Notes: generated from the letters alone by a model not told the origin. 64,000 nt of DNA from Manihot esculenta (GCF_001659605.2 NC_035171.2:25399825-25463824), one strand, 5' to 3'; positions 26,101 to 34,224 are shown, counted from the stretch's first letter. Made by a program: numbers and translations.

Positions 26101-29100
26101 CCTTTTTCTGATCTAGCCACCTCAATATCTAGAAAATATTGCAGTTTTTCTAGATCTTTGATTTCAAATTTTTGAGCCAATAACCTTTTTAGTTGAGCCA
26201 TTTCTTTTTTGTCATCACCTGTCACTACTATATCATCAACATACACAATAAGAAGGTGATCTTACCCTTGTGATGTTTGATAAACAGAGTGTGATCAGCA
26301 TTGCTCTGTTGGTAACCAAAGGACATCATGGCTTTGCTAAACCTATTAAACCAAGCTCTGTGAGATTGTTTTAGCCCATACAAAGTTTTTTTTAAACTGC
26401 ACACTTTTCCTTGTGTCTTCTCATCAGTGAACCCAAGAAAGATTTCCATAAACACTTCTTCCACTATATCTCCATGGAGGAAAGCATTCTTCACATCAAA
26501 CTGTTGCAGGTCCCAGTCCAAGTTGGTTGCGCAAGATAATAGGACTCTGATTGAGTTCATTTTTGCAACTGGGACAAATATCTCTTGATAATTCACTCCA
26601 TAGGTTTGAGTGAATCCTTTAGCAACTAATCTGGCCTTAAACCATTCAATTGTACCATCAGCTTTGTGTTTCACTGTGAACACCCACTTACAGCCAACGA
26701 ATTTCTTCCCAGGTGGGAGAGTGACAAACTTTCATGTCTCATTTTCAACCAATACTTTCATCTCTTCAATCATTGCTCCTTTCCATTTAGGATCTACAAG
26801 AGCTTCTTTCCGATCTAGTGGAATAGACATAGAAAAAATAGATAAGGCAAAGGATCTACAGGAGGGAGACAAGGATTCATAAGAAATAAAGTTAGAAATA
26901 GAATATTTAGTACAACATCTGACCCATTTTCTTTGTACAATAGGTTTATCTAAGTCATTGGAGCATTTAAGAGTTGTGAGTAACTCACTAAAAGAAGATT
27001 CTTGATTCTGAATAGACTGCATAATGGCTTCTTCTGCCTTGTCTCTCCTCGAATACCTCCTTAAATCTGGCTTGTCCAAACGTCTCCCCATGTCTACTAG
27101 AACTCAAACTCTCTAACTGAACCATATCATTCAGAATCACAGAATTTGGTATCACCTCTTCTTGCTCATTATTCTCCCCCTGAAAATATAAGTGGGTGGT
27201 ACTGAAATAGGGTTCAGTTTCTCGGAAGGTACAAATCATCTCAAATTGAGTACAGATCATCTCATGAAAAGATTGAAAACAAGAAAAGACATCACTTTTA
27301 GCTTTAATCAAATAGACCCAAGTCATTCAAGTGCAACAATCAATAAAGGTGACAAACCATCGAATACCAGATAAAGGAGATAGTTTGAATAGGCCTCCAA
27401 ACATCAGAATAAATAGTCATAAAAGGAATTTGGCTTTTTTTTTGACTCAAAGGATAGGAGGTTCTAGTGTGCTTAGCATACTCACACGCATCACAAAATA
27501 GAGAACCAAACTGGGTTCTAGCAAACAAATTAGGATAAAGTTTTTCTAAGATAAAAATTGATGGATGCCCTAACCGCTTGTGCCACTATATTATTTCCTA
27601 ATTGACATCCTTATTTTCTCTAAAACAGGCTTGAGATATCGAAGAACCAGGATCACCTCCTAACATGTATAAGCCATCATGCAGCCTACCATTGCCAATC
27701 CTCTTCCCTGTGCGAAGATCCTCAATAATACAATGATCAGGAAAGAATTCAATTTTACAGTTAAGAGTATTGGTGATAGCACTAATAGATAAAAGGCTGA
27801 CAGAAAAGCAGGAAACATGAAGGATAGATAATAACTTAATATTGGGTGAGCAAATAACAGAACCTGTTCCGGATATAGGAGTAAAAGAGCTATCAGTAAT
27901 TCTGACACTATCTTTGGATAAAAAAGAAAAATAATTGAAAAAAACCTTTAGAAGAGCCTATCATGTGTCTATTCGCACCAGAATCAATAATCTATGGAAC
28001 ATTATCAAGAGAGGAAGCATTACCTGACTTTACAAAGTTAGATGTGGCACCGGAGAATGAAGAGGTGTCAATATGAGACGGGAGATGCTTGAGACTCTGA
28101 ATTTCATTAGGGGAAAGGAAATCGATCGTTGTTGTCTCCTTAAAGGGCTCCTCCGCAGTTTTTGCTAAATTAGCGTGAGTTTTGGAGGTACCTCGTTGTC
28201 CTCCGCGGCCTCTAGTGGGACGACCATGTAACTTCCAATAAGTCTCTTTAGTATGCCTCAGTTTTCCACAATAGTCACAGTATAAGTGATCTTTCTCAGA
28301 ATTAGGAGGCTACGGTATGCTCAAACTAGTAGTCAACCCAGCCTTTTCAACTGGTGTAGTATAGAGCATAGTATGTCGACGACTTTCCTCTTGTTGAACA
28401 TGGCGTGGGCCTCTTCTAGACAAGGAAAAGGATTTCTTTCCTACACTTGGACCTGAATTAGATCATATTTGTTATTCAACCCTGCAAGAAAATCATAGAC
28501 CCGCTCCTTTTCAATCATTCTTCAAAATTTGACTGCATCTCCAGTGCAATCTACCTGGAAGTCTTGATAGTAATCAAGTTCCTGCCATAAGCCACATGAC
28601 TCATAATAAAATTGGGAGATAGTCATTTCTCCTTGCTTAGTACCATGAATCTTATTTCGAATATCATAAATTTGAGCACCATTCCTAATCTTGGAATAAG
28701 TTAAGGACAAGGACTTCCATATTTTTGCAGCAGTATCAACTAACAAACAGGACTTAGAGATATGAGGTTGCATAGAGATAAGTAACCATATCATAACAAG
28801 ACAATTATGTGAGTCCCATTGAGAAAAATCTGAATCACTCTCATACAATTGCTTCTTATTACCAGTGACATAGCCCTGCAATCCTCTAGCCTTGATAAAC
28901 AACAAACAAAATGTTGACCAAGCAAGATAATTGGGTCTATCAAGTTTTATGGGACTAATTTGCAAGGAAGAATTACCAGAGTTAGGAATCGAGATTCTTT
29001 TACCTTCTGCCATGCTAAAGACAAATGAACCGTGAAAGAATAAGAGTTAAACAAGGTTGTACACACAAAAGAGCCCAACTGAATCACCAAAAAGACCGGG

Positions 29101-31390
29101 TAGCGGCACGGGAAGGTCAGAAAGACAGTCGGAATCGTCGTCGGAGTGATCGGAGCGGCAAAGCAGCGTTAGGCGATGTATCACGTGCTGGGACGGGAAG
29201 GAGCGTGAGCCTCACGCGCGGGCTTTTCCAGCGTCGAAGCTGGCAGTTGGGCCGGCGACGGTCCAGCGATTTCCCAGGTGCTGTCGGTGAGAGGTGGAAA
29301 GGCTCCTAGATGAGTTAGTACTAAAAAGGTTGATCTAGGGTTTTGAAACCCTAAAGAGAAAAAAAAATTGAATTTAAACCCTAAAATTAGGAAAAAGCTT
29401 TGATACCATGAAGAATTTTGGAAAAGTTTAGAGTATTCTTGTATTTCACTCTTGATCTTTACAATTGGTTTACATGACTATTTATACACAAAGAATTATA
29501 TTTAAACAGAAAATAAATAATCAAATAATAATTACAGAAATAATTAAGAATTCTAATCAAATCAAATCATATCCCTAGAATCAGTTAAAATCAGCAAATA
29601 AGTCAATATAAAGAAATACAACATTTACAACAAATGCTAAAGAAACAAGCTAACAAAAAGAAATCATATAGAATATAAAGGATACGAACAAATAATAAAG
29701 CTTAATTAACCATTCAACAATCACACAATTTGGTCTTTGTCTTTTAAGTTTATAAAAGCTACTATTTGGTCCTTCTCTATCTATGCTTTTTATTTTCATG
29801 TCCAATTAAGGATGGGTACCAAACATAAGGGCCAGCCTTTTATCCAATTCTTTTCCTCTCTTATAGACACAAGGAATAATTTGACAGCTTAGTTTAGAAG
29901 AATTTAACTCATTTTGACTAATCTAAACATTATAATATGGTTATGATTACTCCAAAGCCCAAAGGACATTATAATTTTAAATTTATATTTGCCCCATCAA
30001 ATAAAGTCACAATTACTAAGTAGGTCCCTGCTCTGGTAATTGATTTAGTGAATTATTTAATCTCTCCATCCATTATTTCAAATGTCAATTGTTAAAAAGC
30101 AACAAAAGGTCTAAAATGCATGTGAAATTTGAAAATTGCTCTCCCATTAAGAACAAAAATATTTTTTCAAAAGAAACAATTCTCAAACAGAACTTTTTTG
30201 TGATATAAAAGATGAAAGGAAAATGCTAATGGAGGATGCTTTAGAATATCACATGCATTTTGGACTTTTGAGTTCTATGTTAATGATTGACTGTCAGAAA
30301 GGTGGATGGAGAGACTAAATAGTTAACTAAGGCAAGTGTTAGGGACCAATGAATCCAATTTTCAAACAGCAGGGAACTACAAATAATTATTCACCCTTAA
30401 ATTTTTATAATATAGTACACTGGCACTATAGCTACCCTAAAGTGTAAAATTTCCTTAACTTTGACCTCTTTATTTTCCAGGTCAACAAGAACAAAAGCTC
30501 CATATTCTTTTAAAACTGGATTGGTAAATGAACCAGTCCATTAACGAGTTCACCTGGTTGAAATTGATCAGGTTGATTTGGACAAAAACAATCAAACATA
30601 CCCTTTAAAAAATTATATTTTGGTGTTTTTCCCAATAAAAAAAAAACTAAAAGTTGTATATATATATATATAAACAACAACGTAGTCTGAACCAACAATA
30701 TCTAAGCTGATCAATAAAGTAAGAAAACAGAGACAAGACATGAAATATTTAAGCTGGTCATCAGGTCATCAACTAGGCAATCAATTGTAAAATGAATATC
30801 GCATCAAGTTGGGTATGCAATATGGATAAAGCGTTCATGTCCATGAAAAATTATCAATTTCAACACATCAACTGCAAATGCTGAAAAAGAATGAGAAATA
30901 TGAAGCCAGTGAATGATGTCTAACAAAATCATCACACGCATCAAGGTCTACAAGAATTGAGGAGCTCCTTTGGAACTGTAACATGTTTATTGCTTGGAGT
31001 TAAAGAGCATTTAGCTAATATAGTATGTTGTTCAAAGTATGATCAACTATCAAATGATATCAAAACTCAAGAAATGAATAATCAGGAAACAAGTATAACA
31101 TACTTTCAAGATCTTCAATAACAGCCTTCAATTGTCTACATTCTTCACCTTGACGCTTCTTTTCTTCTGAAACATTTATAGAAAGGTCTAAGTGGAAGAA
31201 TTTCTACAATTTTCAATTCGCGAAATGAAACAAGAGAATAATATCAAGGGTAACATTTTGCCTTCTAACCCATATAAAGTGCCTTGCATGCAAAAACGGA
31301 TTACAATTTATGAATCTTTTTTTTTTCCTTCTTAAAAAAATCTGGTCATAAGCCACTAGTTAACATAGATATAAACACAGGAAATAGAAG

Positions 31391-31443
<53 letters not shown>

Positions 31444-32433
31444 ACATATAGATGCTACAGTTTACATTTTCAAATGAAACGTTTGAAGTGTGATTATATA
31501 AACAAGACAAGACGAACAGCAAGGGTGTCATAGCTGTCTCTATAGCATTGATGTAGGTCCCAAAAGGTATCTAAAACATCAACTTTTGATTTTCAGAACT
31601 ATTATGCAAAGCCCTGAGCATGGTTAAGAAACAAAGATTCCAGAAACAGGACAAAGTGAAGATCTTGAAACCAGTTCCTTATGCATCATTTCAATGCAAT
31701 TGAAAAGAAAAACCCAATAGACAATTGAAAACCTTCTAGAGCCACAATTCTGCCCTGTTGCATGCTTATTTGATCAATTAGCAATCGCAGTTGACTTGTA
31801 CAATGGTTCTCCGATTCAACCTGTCAAAAATAAATGCTGATGCGTCAAGAAACATTAATTCAGAAGAAACTCACCACAATTAAACAGAAATGGGGTTAGA
31901 AAAATAAACCCATTAAGACAAACAGAAAGCAATAAATCCATAAATGGATTGAGTAGATTTACAGATAAGCAGGCTTGTTTAAAACGTATGACTGATTATT
32001 CTCAAGGAGATTCGACATTGTTAATTAAGTTAAAACTTTATCAGTGATTTAAAAAAAAAAAATCTCTAGGTAAGAAACACAACCCACCATCATTTGTACT
32101 TTAATGACTAAATTAAACTACCGCAAAATGCCCATCCCAGCTTATTTGAGTTACAGTAAAAAAATAGTAAGTCTCCGAAAAAATTTAGGAGAAAGAAGGA
32201 AGCTACACTCACGGCGGCAGCGAGGCGATCCGCATACTCTGACTGTGTAGCGAAAAGCCGCATCTACAGAGAGAATTGTAGACATAAACAAGTTAAAATT
32301 TCAATAATTTAACTATTCTAGCATTCATTTTTCACAGTAGATCTCTTCACAGACGAAGAAGCACCTGGATATAGATGAATGCTAATGCGGCAGGAATAAG
32401 AAGGCATCGAAAATCGCAAGAGAATTTTGGCAT
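5045..32433 (-). CDS. GNTI: Alpha-1,3-mannosyl-glycoprotein 2-beta-N-acetylglucosaminyltransferase (GnT I), complete split gene
   Basis: GnT I transfers GlcNAc from UDP-GlcNAc to the alpha-1,3 mannose of Man5GlcNAc2 in the Golgi, the entry step to complex and hybrid N-glycans. Coding exons: 32433-32365, 32263-32213, 31820-31733, 31166-31104, 25015-24987, 24892-24816, 24733-24688, 21227-21165, 11026-10960, 10894-10826, 10732-10663, 10559-10498, 8601-8511, 8397-8304, 7961-7899, 7792-7754, 7661-7491 and 5161-5045. They sum to 1,329 nt (442 codons plus stop) with every phase matching; plant GnT I is about 445 residues. A type II signal anchor spans residues 8-26, then a coiled stem to about 100, then the GT13 catalytic domain with [18 protein letters not shown], the metal-binding EDD (207-209) and YWDDW (283-287), which holds the expected catalytic base. 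It is divergently paired with an AVT3 transporter gene. Intron swelling by transposons has not broken the frame. Splice sites are read by eye, not from cDNA. Confidence 0.93.
6003..7010. mobile_element. About 1-kb inverted-repeat element in GnT I intron 17
   Basis: The left end GAGGTGAGCAGTTTTCGGTTTT mirrors the right end, whose reverse complement reads GTGTGCAATC...AGTTCGGTTCC. Both flanks are rich in TTCGGTT and AACCGAA. The interior (about 6190-6870) is unrelated unique-looking sequence without a credible gene. No target-site duplication was found. It is probably a non-autonomous DNA element related to the one at 2696. Confidence 0.45.
7135..7223. repeat. 45-bp tandem duplication
   Basis: Two essentially identical 45-bp units beginning TATATAGCCAGAGAGAGG sit side by side in GnT I intron 17. 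Confidence 0.9.
7491..7661 (-). CDS. GNTI: GnT I coding exon 17 (residues 348-404)
   Basis: The longest exon, from [19 protein letters not shown] to [15 protein letters not shown]. Acceptor CTTCTTAG, donor GTACTTC. Confidence 0.93.
7754..7792 (-). CDS. GNTI: GnT I coding exon 16 (residues 335-347)
   Basis: A 39-nt exon encoding [13 protein letters not shown]. Acceptor TTAAAAG, donor GTAATAA. Confidence 0.9.
7899..7961 (-). CDS. GNTI: GnT I coding exon 15 (residues 314-334)
   Basis: Encodes [19 protein letters not shown] then AQ. Acceptor AACTGCAG, donor GTATTGT. Confidence 0.93.
8304..8397 (-). CDS. GNTI: GnT I coding exon 14 (residues 282-313)
   Basis: Encodes [17 protein letters not shown] then [14 protein letters not shown]. 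The YWDDW segment holds the presumed catalytic base. Donor GTAAGTT. Confidence 0.93.
8398..8510 (-). other. GNTI: AT-AC intron with U12-type (minor spliceosome) signals, GnT I intron 13
   Basis: The 113-nt intron starts ATATCCTTTC and ends CTTCAC. TTTCCTTAAC, a strong match to the U12 branch-point consensus, lies about 11 nt before the 3' splice site. Splicing AT to AC joins the exons in frame as PKAYWDDW, the sequence expected in plant GnT I. I see no GT-AG pair that gives that join. Confidence 0.9.
8511..8601 (-). CDS. GNTI: GnT I coding exon 13 (residues 252-281)
   Basis: Encodes [19 protein letters not shown] then [10 protein letters not shown]. It is followed not by GT but by ATATCCTTTC, a U12-type donor. 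Confidence 0.93.
9031..9511 (+). repeat. Probable LTR in GnT I intron 12
   Basis: Starts TGTGGATGGTAGAAG and ends CACTCTACA. It contains a TATA-like TTATATAAATAA and a leader-like stretch, as in a copia LTR. There is no partner LTR and no clear target-site duplication. It abuts a copia RNase H scrap on the same strand. Confidence 0.4.
9540..9800 (+). pseudogene. Copia RNase H and 3'-end remnant
   Basis: Frames broken by shifts read [12 protein letters not shown] (compare the copia RNase H motif CDNQAALHIASNP) and later [16 protein letters not shown]. These are followed by CCAGCTTGAGAGGG, a copia-type polypurine tract, and then TGTTTTAAATTG. Lies in GnT I intron 12. Confidence 0.55.
10498..10559 (-). 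CDS. GNTI: GnT I coding exon 12 (residues 231-251)
   Basis: Encodes [20 protein letters not shown] after the split Lys codon. Donor GTAAGTT. Confidence 0.93.
10663..10732 (-). CDS. GNTI: GnT I coding exon 11 (residues 208-230)
   Basis: Begins by completing the first Asp of EDD, then [20 protein letters not shown]. Acceptor GAAAACAG, donor GTATGTT. Confidence 0.93.
10826..10894 (-). CDS. GNTI: GnT I coding exon 10 (residues 185-207)
   Basis: Encodes [16 protein letters not shown] then NRVIILE. It ends with the glutamate of the EDD metal-binding triad and the first base of the next aspartate codon. Confidence 0.93.
10960..11026 (-). CDS. GNTI: GnT I coding exon 9 (residues 163-184)
   Basis: Encodes [20 protein letters not shown] then IA. 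Acceptor GATTGCAG, donor GTAAGGA. Confidence 0.93.
11685..12844 (-). mobile_element. Short non-autonomous LTR element (relative A)
   Basis: Two direct repeats of about 375 bp (11685-12061 and about 12466-12844) flank only about 400 bp with no coding capacity. On the minus strand the LTRs begin TGYAAAYMAATTAAGTTTGG, and one ends CCCATCATACATTCCCAACA. The internal part matches the interior of the plus-strand element at 13466-17265. Lies in GnT I intron 8. Confidence 0.75.
15100..15790. repeat. CT-rich low-complexity block in element C leader
   Basis: About 690 bp dominated by TTC/TCTT runs on the plus strand. Reading frames within it on either strand are compositional artefacts. Confidence 0.85.
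15891..16218 (+). pseudogene. Short gag-like coiled-coil frame of element C
   Basis: Begins [18 protein letters not shown] with heptad-like spacing, typical of the N-terminus of some gypsy gag proteins. It stops after 63 codons, and an overlapping frame continues with acidic residues. No zinc knuckle or pol follows. A non-autonomous remnant by inference. Confidence 0.4.
17267..17900 (+). mobile_element. Truncated copia 5' end (LTR plus leader)
   Basis: An LTR starting TATTGACCTAGGAGG and ending AAAATTCTTCA is followed by TAGTATCATAG, a decayed primer-binding site, and then by a GC-richer leader. It resembles the LTR and leader of the copia elements at 23130-23723 and 25106-29608. No gag or pol follows, so only the 5' end survives. 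It truncates the 3' LTR of element B. Confidence 0.6.
18000..19800. mobile_element. Large fold-back (inverted-repeat) structure, itself invaded
   Basis: The left arm (about 18000-18500) and the reverse complement of the right arm (about 19290-19800) match over roughly 450 bp, for example AAATGTCACTTTTT...CTCT and AATAATATTATTTGATAT. Between them lies a second palindrome (about 18505-18895) with ends reading AAAAAACTCATTAGTTRGTCTC. Extremely AT-rich, in GnT I intron 8. No transposase was seen. Confidence 0.6.
19808..20632. mobile_element. Non-autonomous element with inverted termini and internal minisatellite
   Basis: The left end (AATTACCTTTTTGTCTCTAAAGT, then AGCATAATTAACATATTT) is mirrored at the right (reverse complement AATTACTTTTCATTCCTGAGG, then CAGTATAATTAACGGATTT). 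The interior (about 20030-20390) is a GC-richer degenerate repeat of GGCGAGAAGCGAGAGAC with about 81-bp spacing. Near the right end AATTTCAGGAACTGCA is part of a duplicated segment. Frames reading through the interior are repeat artefacts. Confidence 0.5.
20633..20850. repeat. Inverted copy of the segment at 19012-19180
   Basis: Both contain AATTGGTGAT, AACTAAAGAAATTAATATT and an AAAAAGGC palindrome near GCCTTTTTGAAAAAGGC, in opposite orientation. They probably form the outer arms of another fold-back element into which the 19808 element inserted. Confidence 0.45.
21165..21227 (-). CDS. GNTI: GnT I coding exon 8 (residues 142-162)
   Basis: Encodes [19 protein letters not shown] then MQ. The donor GTAAATC opens intron 8, the largest (10.1 kb). 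Confidence 0.92.
21228..22149. other. GnT I intron 7, first part, no feature seen
   Basis: Intronic unique-looking sequence. Short frames here have no recognisable motif. Confidence 0.5.
22150..22330 (+). pseudogene. LINE reverse-transcriptase C-terminal scrap
   Basis: Plus-strand translation reads [20 protein letters not shown] then VEQIEVIRD and KRFRIF, with stops between. This matches the family pattern ENRLRWFGHVQRRP...APVRR...RGRGRPRKTW...VRKDL at the 3' end of plant LINE ORF2. Short and decayed. Confidence 0.6.
23130..23723 (-). mobile_element. Truncated copia 5' end (LTR plus leader)
   Basis: On the minus strand an LTR starts TGTTGACATATGTGCC (23723) and ends AAATTCATCG (about 23524). 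TGGTATCAGAGC (primer-binding site, 23523-23512) follows, then a leader of about 380 bp. No gag follows. Related to the full-length copia element at 25106-29608. Lies in GnT I intron 7. Confidence 0.7.
23724..24687. other. GnT I intron 7, last part, no feature seen
   Basis: AT-rich intron sequence. Short frames such as 24336-24545 show no family motif. Confidence 0.45.
24688..24733 (-). CDS. GNTI: GnT I coding exon 7 (residues 126-141)
   Basis: Encodes [16 protein letters not shown]. Acceptor TTGGCTAG, donor GTAATCT. Confidence 0.92.
24816..24892 (-). CDS. GNTI: GnT I coding exon 6 (residues 101-125)
   Basis: Start of the catalytic domain: [18 protein letters not shown] then RTIKSVL. Acceptor TTCCTTAG, donor GTACGTA. 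Confidence 0.93.
24987..25015 (-). CDS. GNTI: GnT I coding exon 5 (residues 91-100), 29-nt microexon
   Basis: Encodes [10 protein letters not shown]. Acceptor ATGTTTCAG, donor GTACCG. It lies about 90 bp upstream of the copia insertion's target-site duplication. This part is about two residues shorter than the tobacco form as I recall it. Confidence 0.8.
25416..25616 (-). pseudogene. Copia RNase H
   Basis: Contains [20 protein letters not shown] then [11 protein letters not shown], the copia RNase H signature, just upstream of the polypurine tract. Confidence 0.85.
26016..26683 (-). pseudogene. Copia reverse transcriptase, frameshifted
   Basis: Two overlapping frames carry the RT core: [39 protein letters not shown] and [11 protein letters not shown], then after a shift near 26240 [11 protein letters not shown] with the YVDD catalytic motif. 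Inactive because of the frameshift and downstream stops. Confidence 0.85.
27100..28300 (-). pseudogene. Decayed copia zinc knuckle, protease and integrase
   Basis: Fragments in several frames include [20 protein letters not shown] then IYSDVW (27340-27528), the cysteine end of the integrase zinc finger and the start of its core. Weaker protease-like sequence lies near 28000. Many stops. Confidence 0.65.
28522..29013 (-). pseudogene. Copia gag of the intron-4 element
   Basis: Starts [14 protein letters not shown] and contains [20 protein letters not shown] and HDGT-type spacing with [18 protein letters not shown], the UBN2 gag pattern of copia elements. It stops after 163 codons, short of the zinc-knuckle region, which continues in other frames to about 28250. 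Confidence 0.8.
29614..31103. other. GnT I intron 4, promoter-proximal part, no gene seen
   Basis: AT-rich sequence with a short TA repeat at about 30655-30672. No element ends or coding motifs recognised. Confidence 0.45.
31104..31166 (-). CDS. GNTI: GnT I coding exon 4 (residues 70-90)
   Basis: Coiled-coil stem [20 protein letters not shown]. The donor GTATGTT opens the 6.1-kb intron 4, which carries a copia insertion. Confidence 0.9.
31394..31438. repeat. (TA)n microsatellite in GnT I intron 3
   Basis: About 22 uninterrupted TA units. Confidence 0.95.
31733..31820 (-). CDS. GNTI: GnT I coding exon 3 (residues 41-69)
   Basis: Stem region [19 protein letters not shown] onward. Acceptor TTTGACAG, donor GTTTTCA. 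Ends in phase 1. Confidence 0.9.
32213..32263 (-). CDS. GNTI: GnT I coding exon 2 (residues 24-40)
   Basis: Encodes [17 protein letters not shown], a nearly invariant segment just after the anchor in plant GnT I. Acceptor TCTGTAG, donor GTGAGTG. Confidence 0.93.
32365..32433 (-). CDS. GNTI: GnT I coding exon 1 (residues 1-23)
   Basis: The start ATG lies in the context AAAATGCC. The exon encodes the short cytoplasmic tail and most of the signal anchor ([14 protein letters not shown]). Donor GTGCTTC. Confidence 0.9.
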
Positions 32434-32931
32434 TTTGATTAATCTATTTTCCTTTTCTGATTATCAATTTCAGAAATGCTTCTAACTCACAAAGAGAGAG
32501 AAGAAAGAGCCATGAAGCATTTGATCATTCAATTCGTATTTTTTTCATGTTTGCGGAAATTTCAATAATCTGAAGTTTAAGTAGACTTGCTAAAACATGC
32601 GCGGTCGCCCCCGTTTGTCTACTTCTCCCCGGTACGTGAACGTGAGTAGATGATACGGTGCCGTTTTTCTTTGCTGAGTGGAAAAAACCCTTTTACTTTA
32701 AAGTTTTAAACGCCGCCGTTTCTACAATGAAAACTATGAAAGTCTTGACAAGGCCTTCCGCATATGGGAATGCAATCCTCTCTCTCTCTTTACATCTCTC
32801 TCCTTCATCTTAATCCTCTTTCTAGGCTCTGTCTAATGTGATTTCTCTCTGCAAAGTTTAATGTGATTTCCTTCTTCTTCTTCTTCTTCTTCTTCTTCTT
32901 CTTCTTTTTTGAAATATAGACAGATTAAATC
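32434..32931. promoter_or_regulatory. Shared divergent promoter region of GnT I and AVT3
   Basis: Only 498 bp separate the two start codons, so both 5' UTRs and both promoters must fit here unless one transcript starts inside the other gene. The side next to AVT3 is CT-rich (CTCTCTCTCTCTTT at about 32780, (CTT)n from 32871), as plant 5' UTRs often are. I see no convincing TATA box. Inferred from geometry. Confidence 0.7.
32871..32906 (+). repeat. (CTT)12 microsatellite in the AVT3 leader
   Basis: Twelve CTT units end about 25 bp before the AVT3 start codon, so the repeat is probably in the 5' UTR. Confidence 0.93.
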
Positions 32932-34224
32932 ATGGGATTTGGAAACAAGCAAGCATCATCGTCCACAAAAGACCTGAAAGGACCCCGGCCAACAGAGGAC
33001 ACGCCTCTCATAGCCAAGCCCAAGCCTCTCTCCTCCCAGTCCAAGACTTTTGCCAATGTCTTCATTGCCATTGTAGGCGCTGGCGTTCTCGGTCTTCCAT
33101 ACTCCTTCAAACGCACCGGATGGATCATGAGCCTTATCATGCTATTTTCCGTCGCCGCGTTGACCAACTACTGTATGATGCTTTTAGTCCATACTCGCCG
33201 CAAGCTCCAATCTTTTTCCCGTGACTTGCCCGAGATTAGCTCGTTTGGCGATCTGGGTTTCACCATTTGTGGCTCTGCTGGGAGGTTAGTTGTGGATATC
33301 ATGATTATATTGTCTCAGGCTGGATTTTGCGTTGGTTATTTGATTTTTATTGCAAATACTTTGGTGAATCTATTCAATTCCTCATCGTCCCAGAGCTTAA
33401 CTTCGCAAATCATGGGATTGTCTGCCAAAAGTTTTTACATATGGACTTGTTTTCCGTTTCAGTTGGGGTTAAATTCTATTCCTTCTTTGACCCAGTTAGC
33501 ACCTTTGAGTATATTTGCTGATATTGTTGATCTTGGTGCGATGGGTGTGGTCATGGTGGAGGATGTTTTGCTGATTATTAGAAACAGGCCGGAGGTGAGG
33601 GCATTTGGAGGTTTGTCTGTGTTTTTCTATGGAATGGGTGTGGCTGTTTATGCATTTGAAGGGATTGGTATGGTTTTGCCTATAGAGTCAGAGACGAGAG
33701 AGAAGGAGAAATTTGGGAGAATCTTAGGATTGAGCATGGCCTTCATTTCATTGCTTTATGGGTCTTTTGGTGTGCTGGGTTACTTTGCTTTTGGCAATGA
33801 AACTAAAGACATTATTACTGCTAACTTGGGTGCTGGGCTGATTAGTAGTTTGGTTCAACTTGGTCTCTGTATCAATCTGTTTTTCACATTTCCCTTGATG
33901 ATGAACCCAGTCTATGAGATAGCAGAGAGAAGGTTTTGGGGGGGGAGGTATTGTTTATGGCTCAGATGGGTGTTGGTTTTAGCTGTGAGTTTGGTGGCTT
34001 TGTTGGTACCAAATTTTGCTGATTTCATGTCCTTGGTGGGAAGTAGTGTATGCTGTGGACTGGGATTTGTTTTGCCAGCTCTGTTTCACTTGCTTGTCTT
34101 TAAGGAAGAAATGGACTTGAAAGGATGGTGTACTGATGTGGGGATTGTGACTGTAGGTGTTGTTCTTGCAGTTTCAGGAACATGGTATGCTCTTATGGAG
34201 ATTTTCTCTGTTAAGGCATTGTAA
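32932..34224 (+). CDS. AVT3: AVT3-type vacuolar amino-acid transporter
   Basis: An intact intronless frame of 430 codons in the amino acid/auxin permease (SLC36-like) family. AVT3 proteins of Arabidopsis sit on the vacuolar membrane and export neutral amino acids to the cytosol. The hydrophilic N-terminus (1-38) includes EDTPLI at 22-27, which fits an acidic dileucine vacuolar-sorting signal. TM1 carries the family signature GAGVLGLPYSF (49-59). About ten further hydrophobic segments follow, including the conserved FFYGMGVAVYAFEGIGMVLP and FGVLGYFAFGNETKDIITAN. Length matches the family (about 430). The start is the first ATG after a CT-rich leader. Its divergent partner is GnT I. Substrate is inferred from family only. 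Confidence 0.93.
   Translation: MGFGNKQASSSTKDLKGPRPTEDTPLIAKPKPLSSQSKTFANVFIAIVGAGVLGLPYSFKRTGWIMSLIMLFSVAALTNYCMMLLVHTRRKLQSFSRDLPEISSFGDLGFTICGSAGRLVVDIMIILSQAGFCVGYLIFIANTLVNLFNSSSSQSLTSQIMGLSAKSFYIWTCFPFQLGLNSIPSLTQLAPLSIFADIVDLGAMGVVMVEDVLLIIRNRPEVRAFGGLSVFFYGMGVAVYAFEGIGMVLPIESETREKEKFGRILGLSMAFISLLYGSFGVLGYFAFGNETKDIITANLGAGLISSLVQLGLCINLFFTFPLMMNPVYEIAERRFWGGRYCLWLRWVLVLAVSLVALLVPNFADFMSLVGSSVCCGLGFVLPALFHLLVFKEEMDLKGWCTDVGIVTVGVVLAVSGTWYALMEIFSVKAL

Larger units (their letters stand above)
25106..29608 (-). mobile_element. Full-length but decayed Ty1/copia element in GnT I intron 4, target-site duplication TAAAG
   Basis: On the minus strand the order is 5' LTR (29608-29409), primer-binding site TGGTATCAAAGC (29408-29397), leader, gag, zinc knuckle, protease, integrase, RT, RNase H, polypurine tract TTGAGGGGGAG and 3' LTR (25286-25106). 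TAAAG flanks it at 25101-25105 and 29609-29613, proving a single insertion. It has the same orientation as GnT I. Stops and frameshifts run through pol, and the LTRs differ by an indel of about 19 bp and several substitutions, so it is inactive and not recent. Confidence 0.92.

Noticed and set aside
31346..31531. Minus-strand frame with a Tyr-Ile repeat
   Set aside because: It translates the (TA)n microsatellite in GnT I intron 3.
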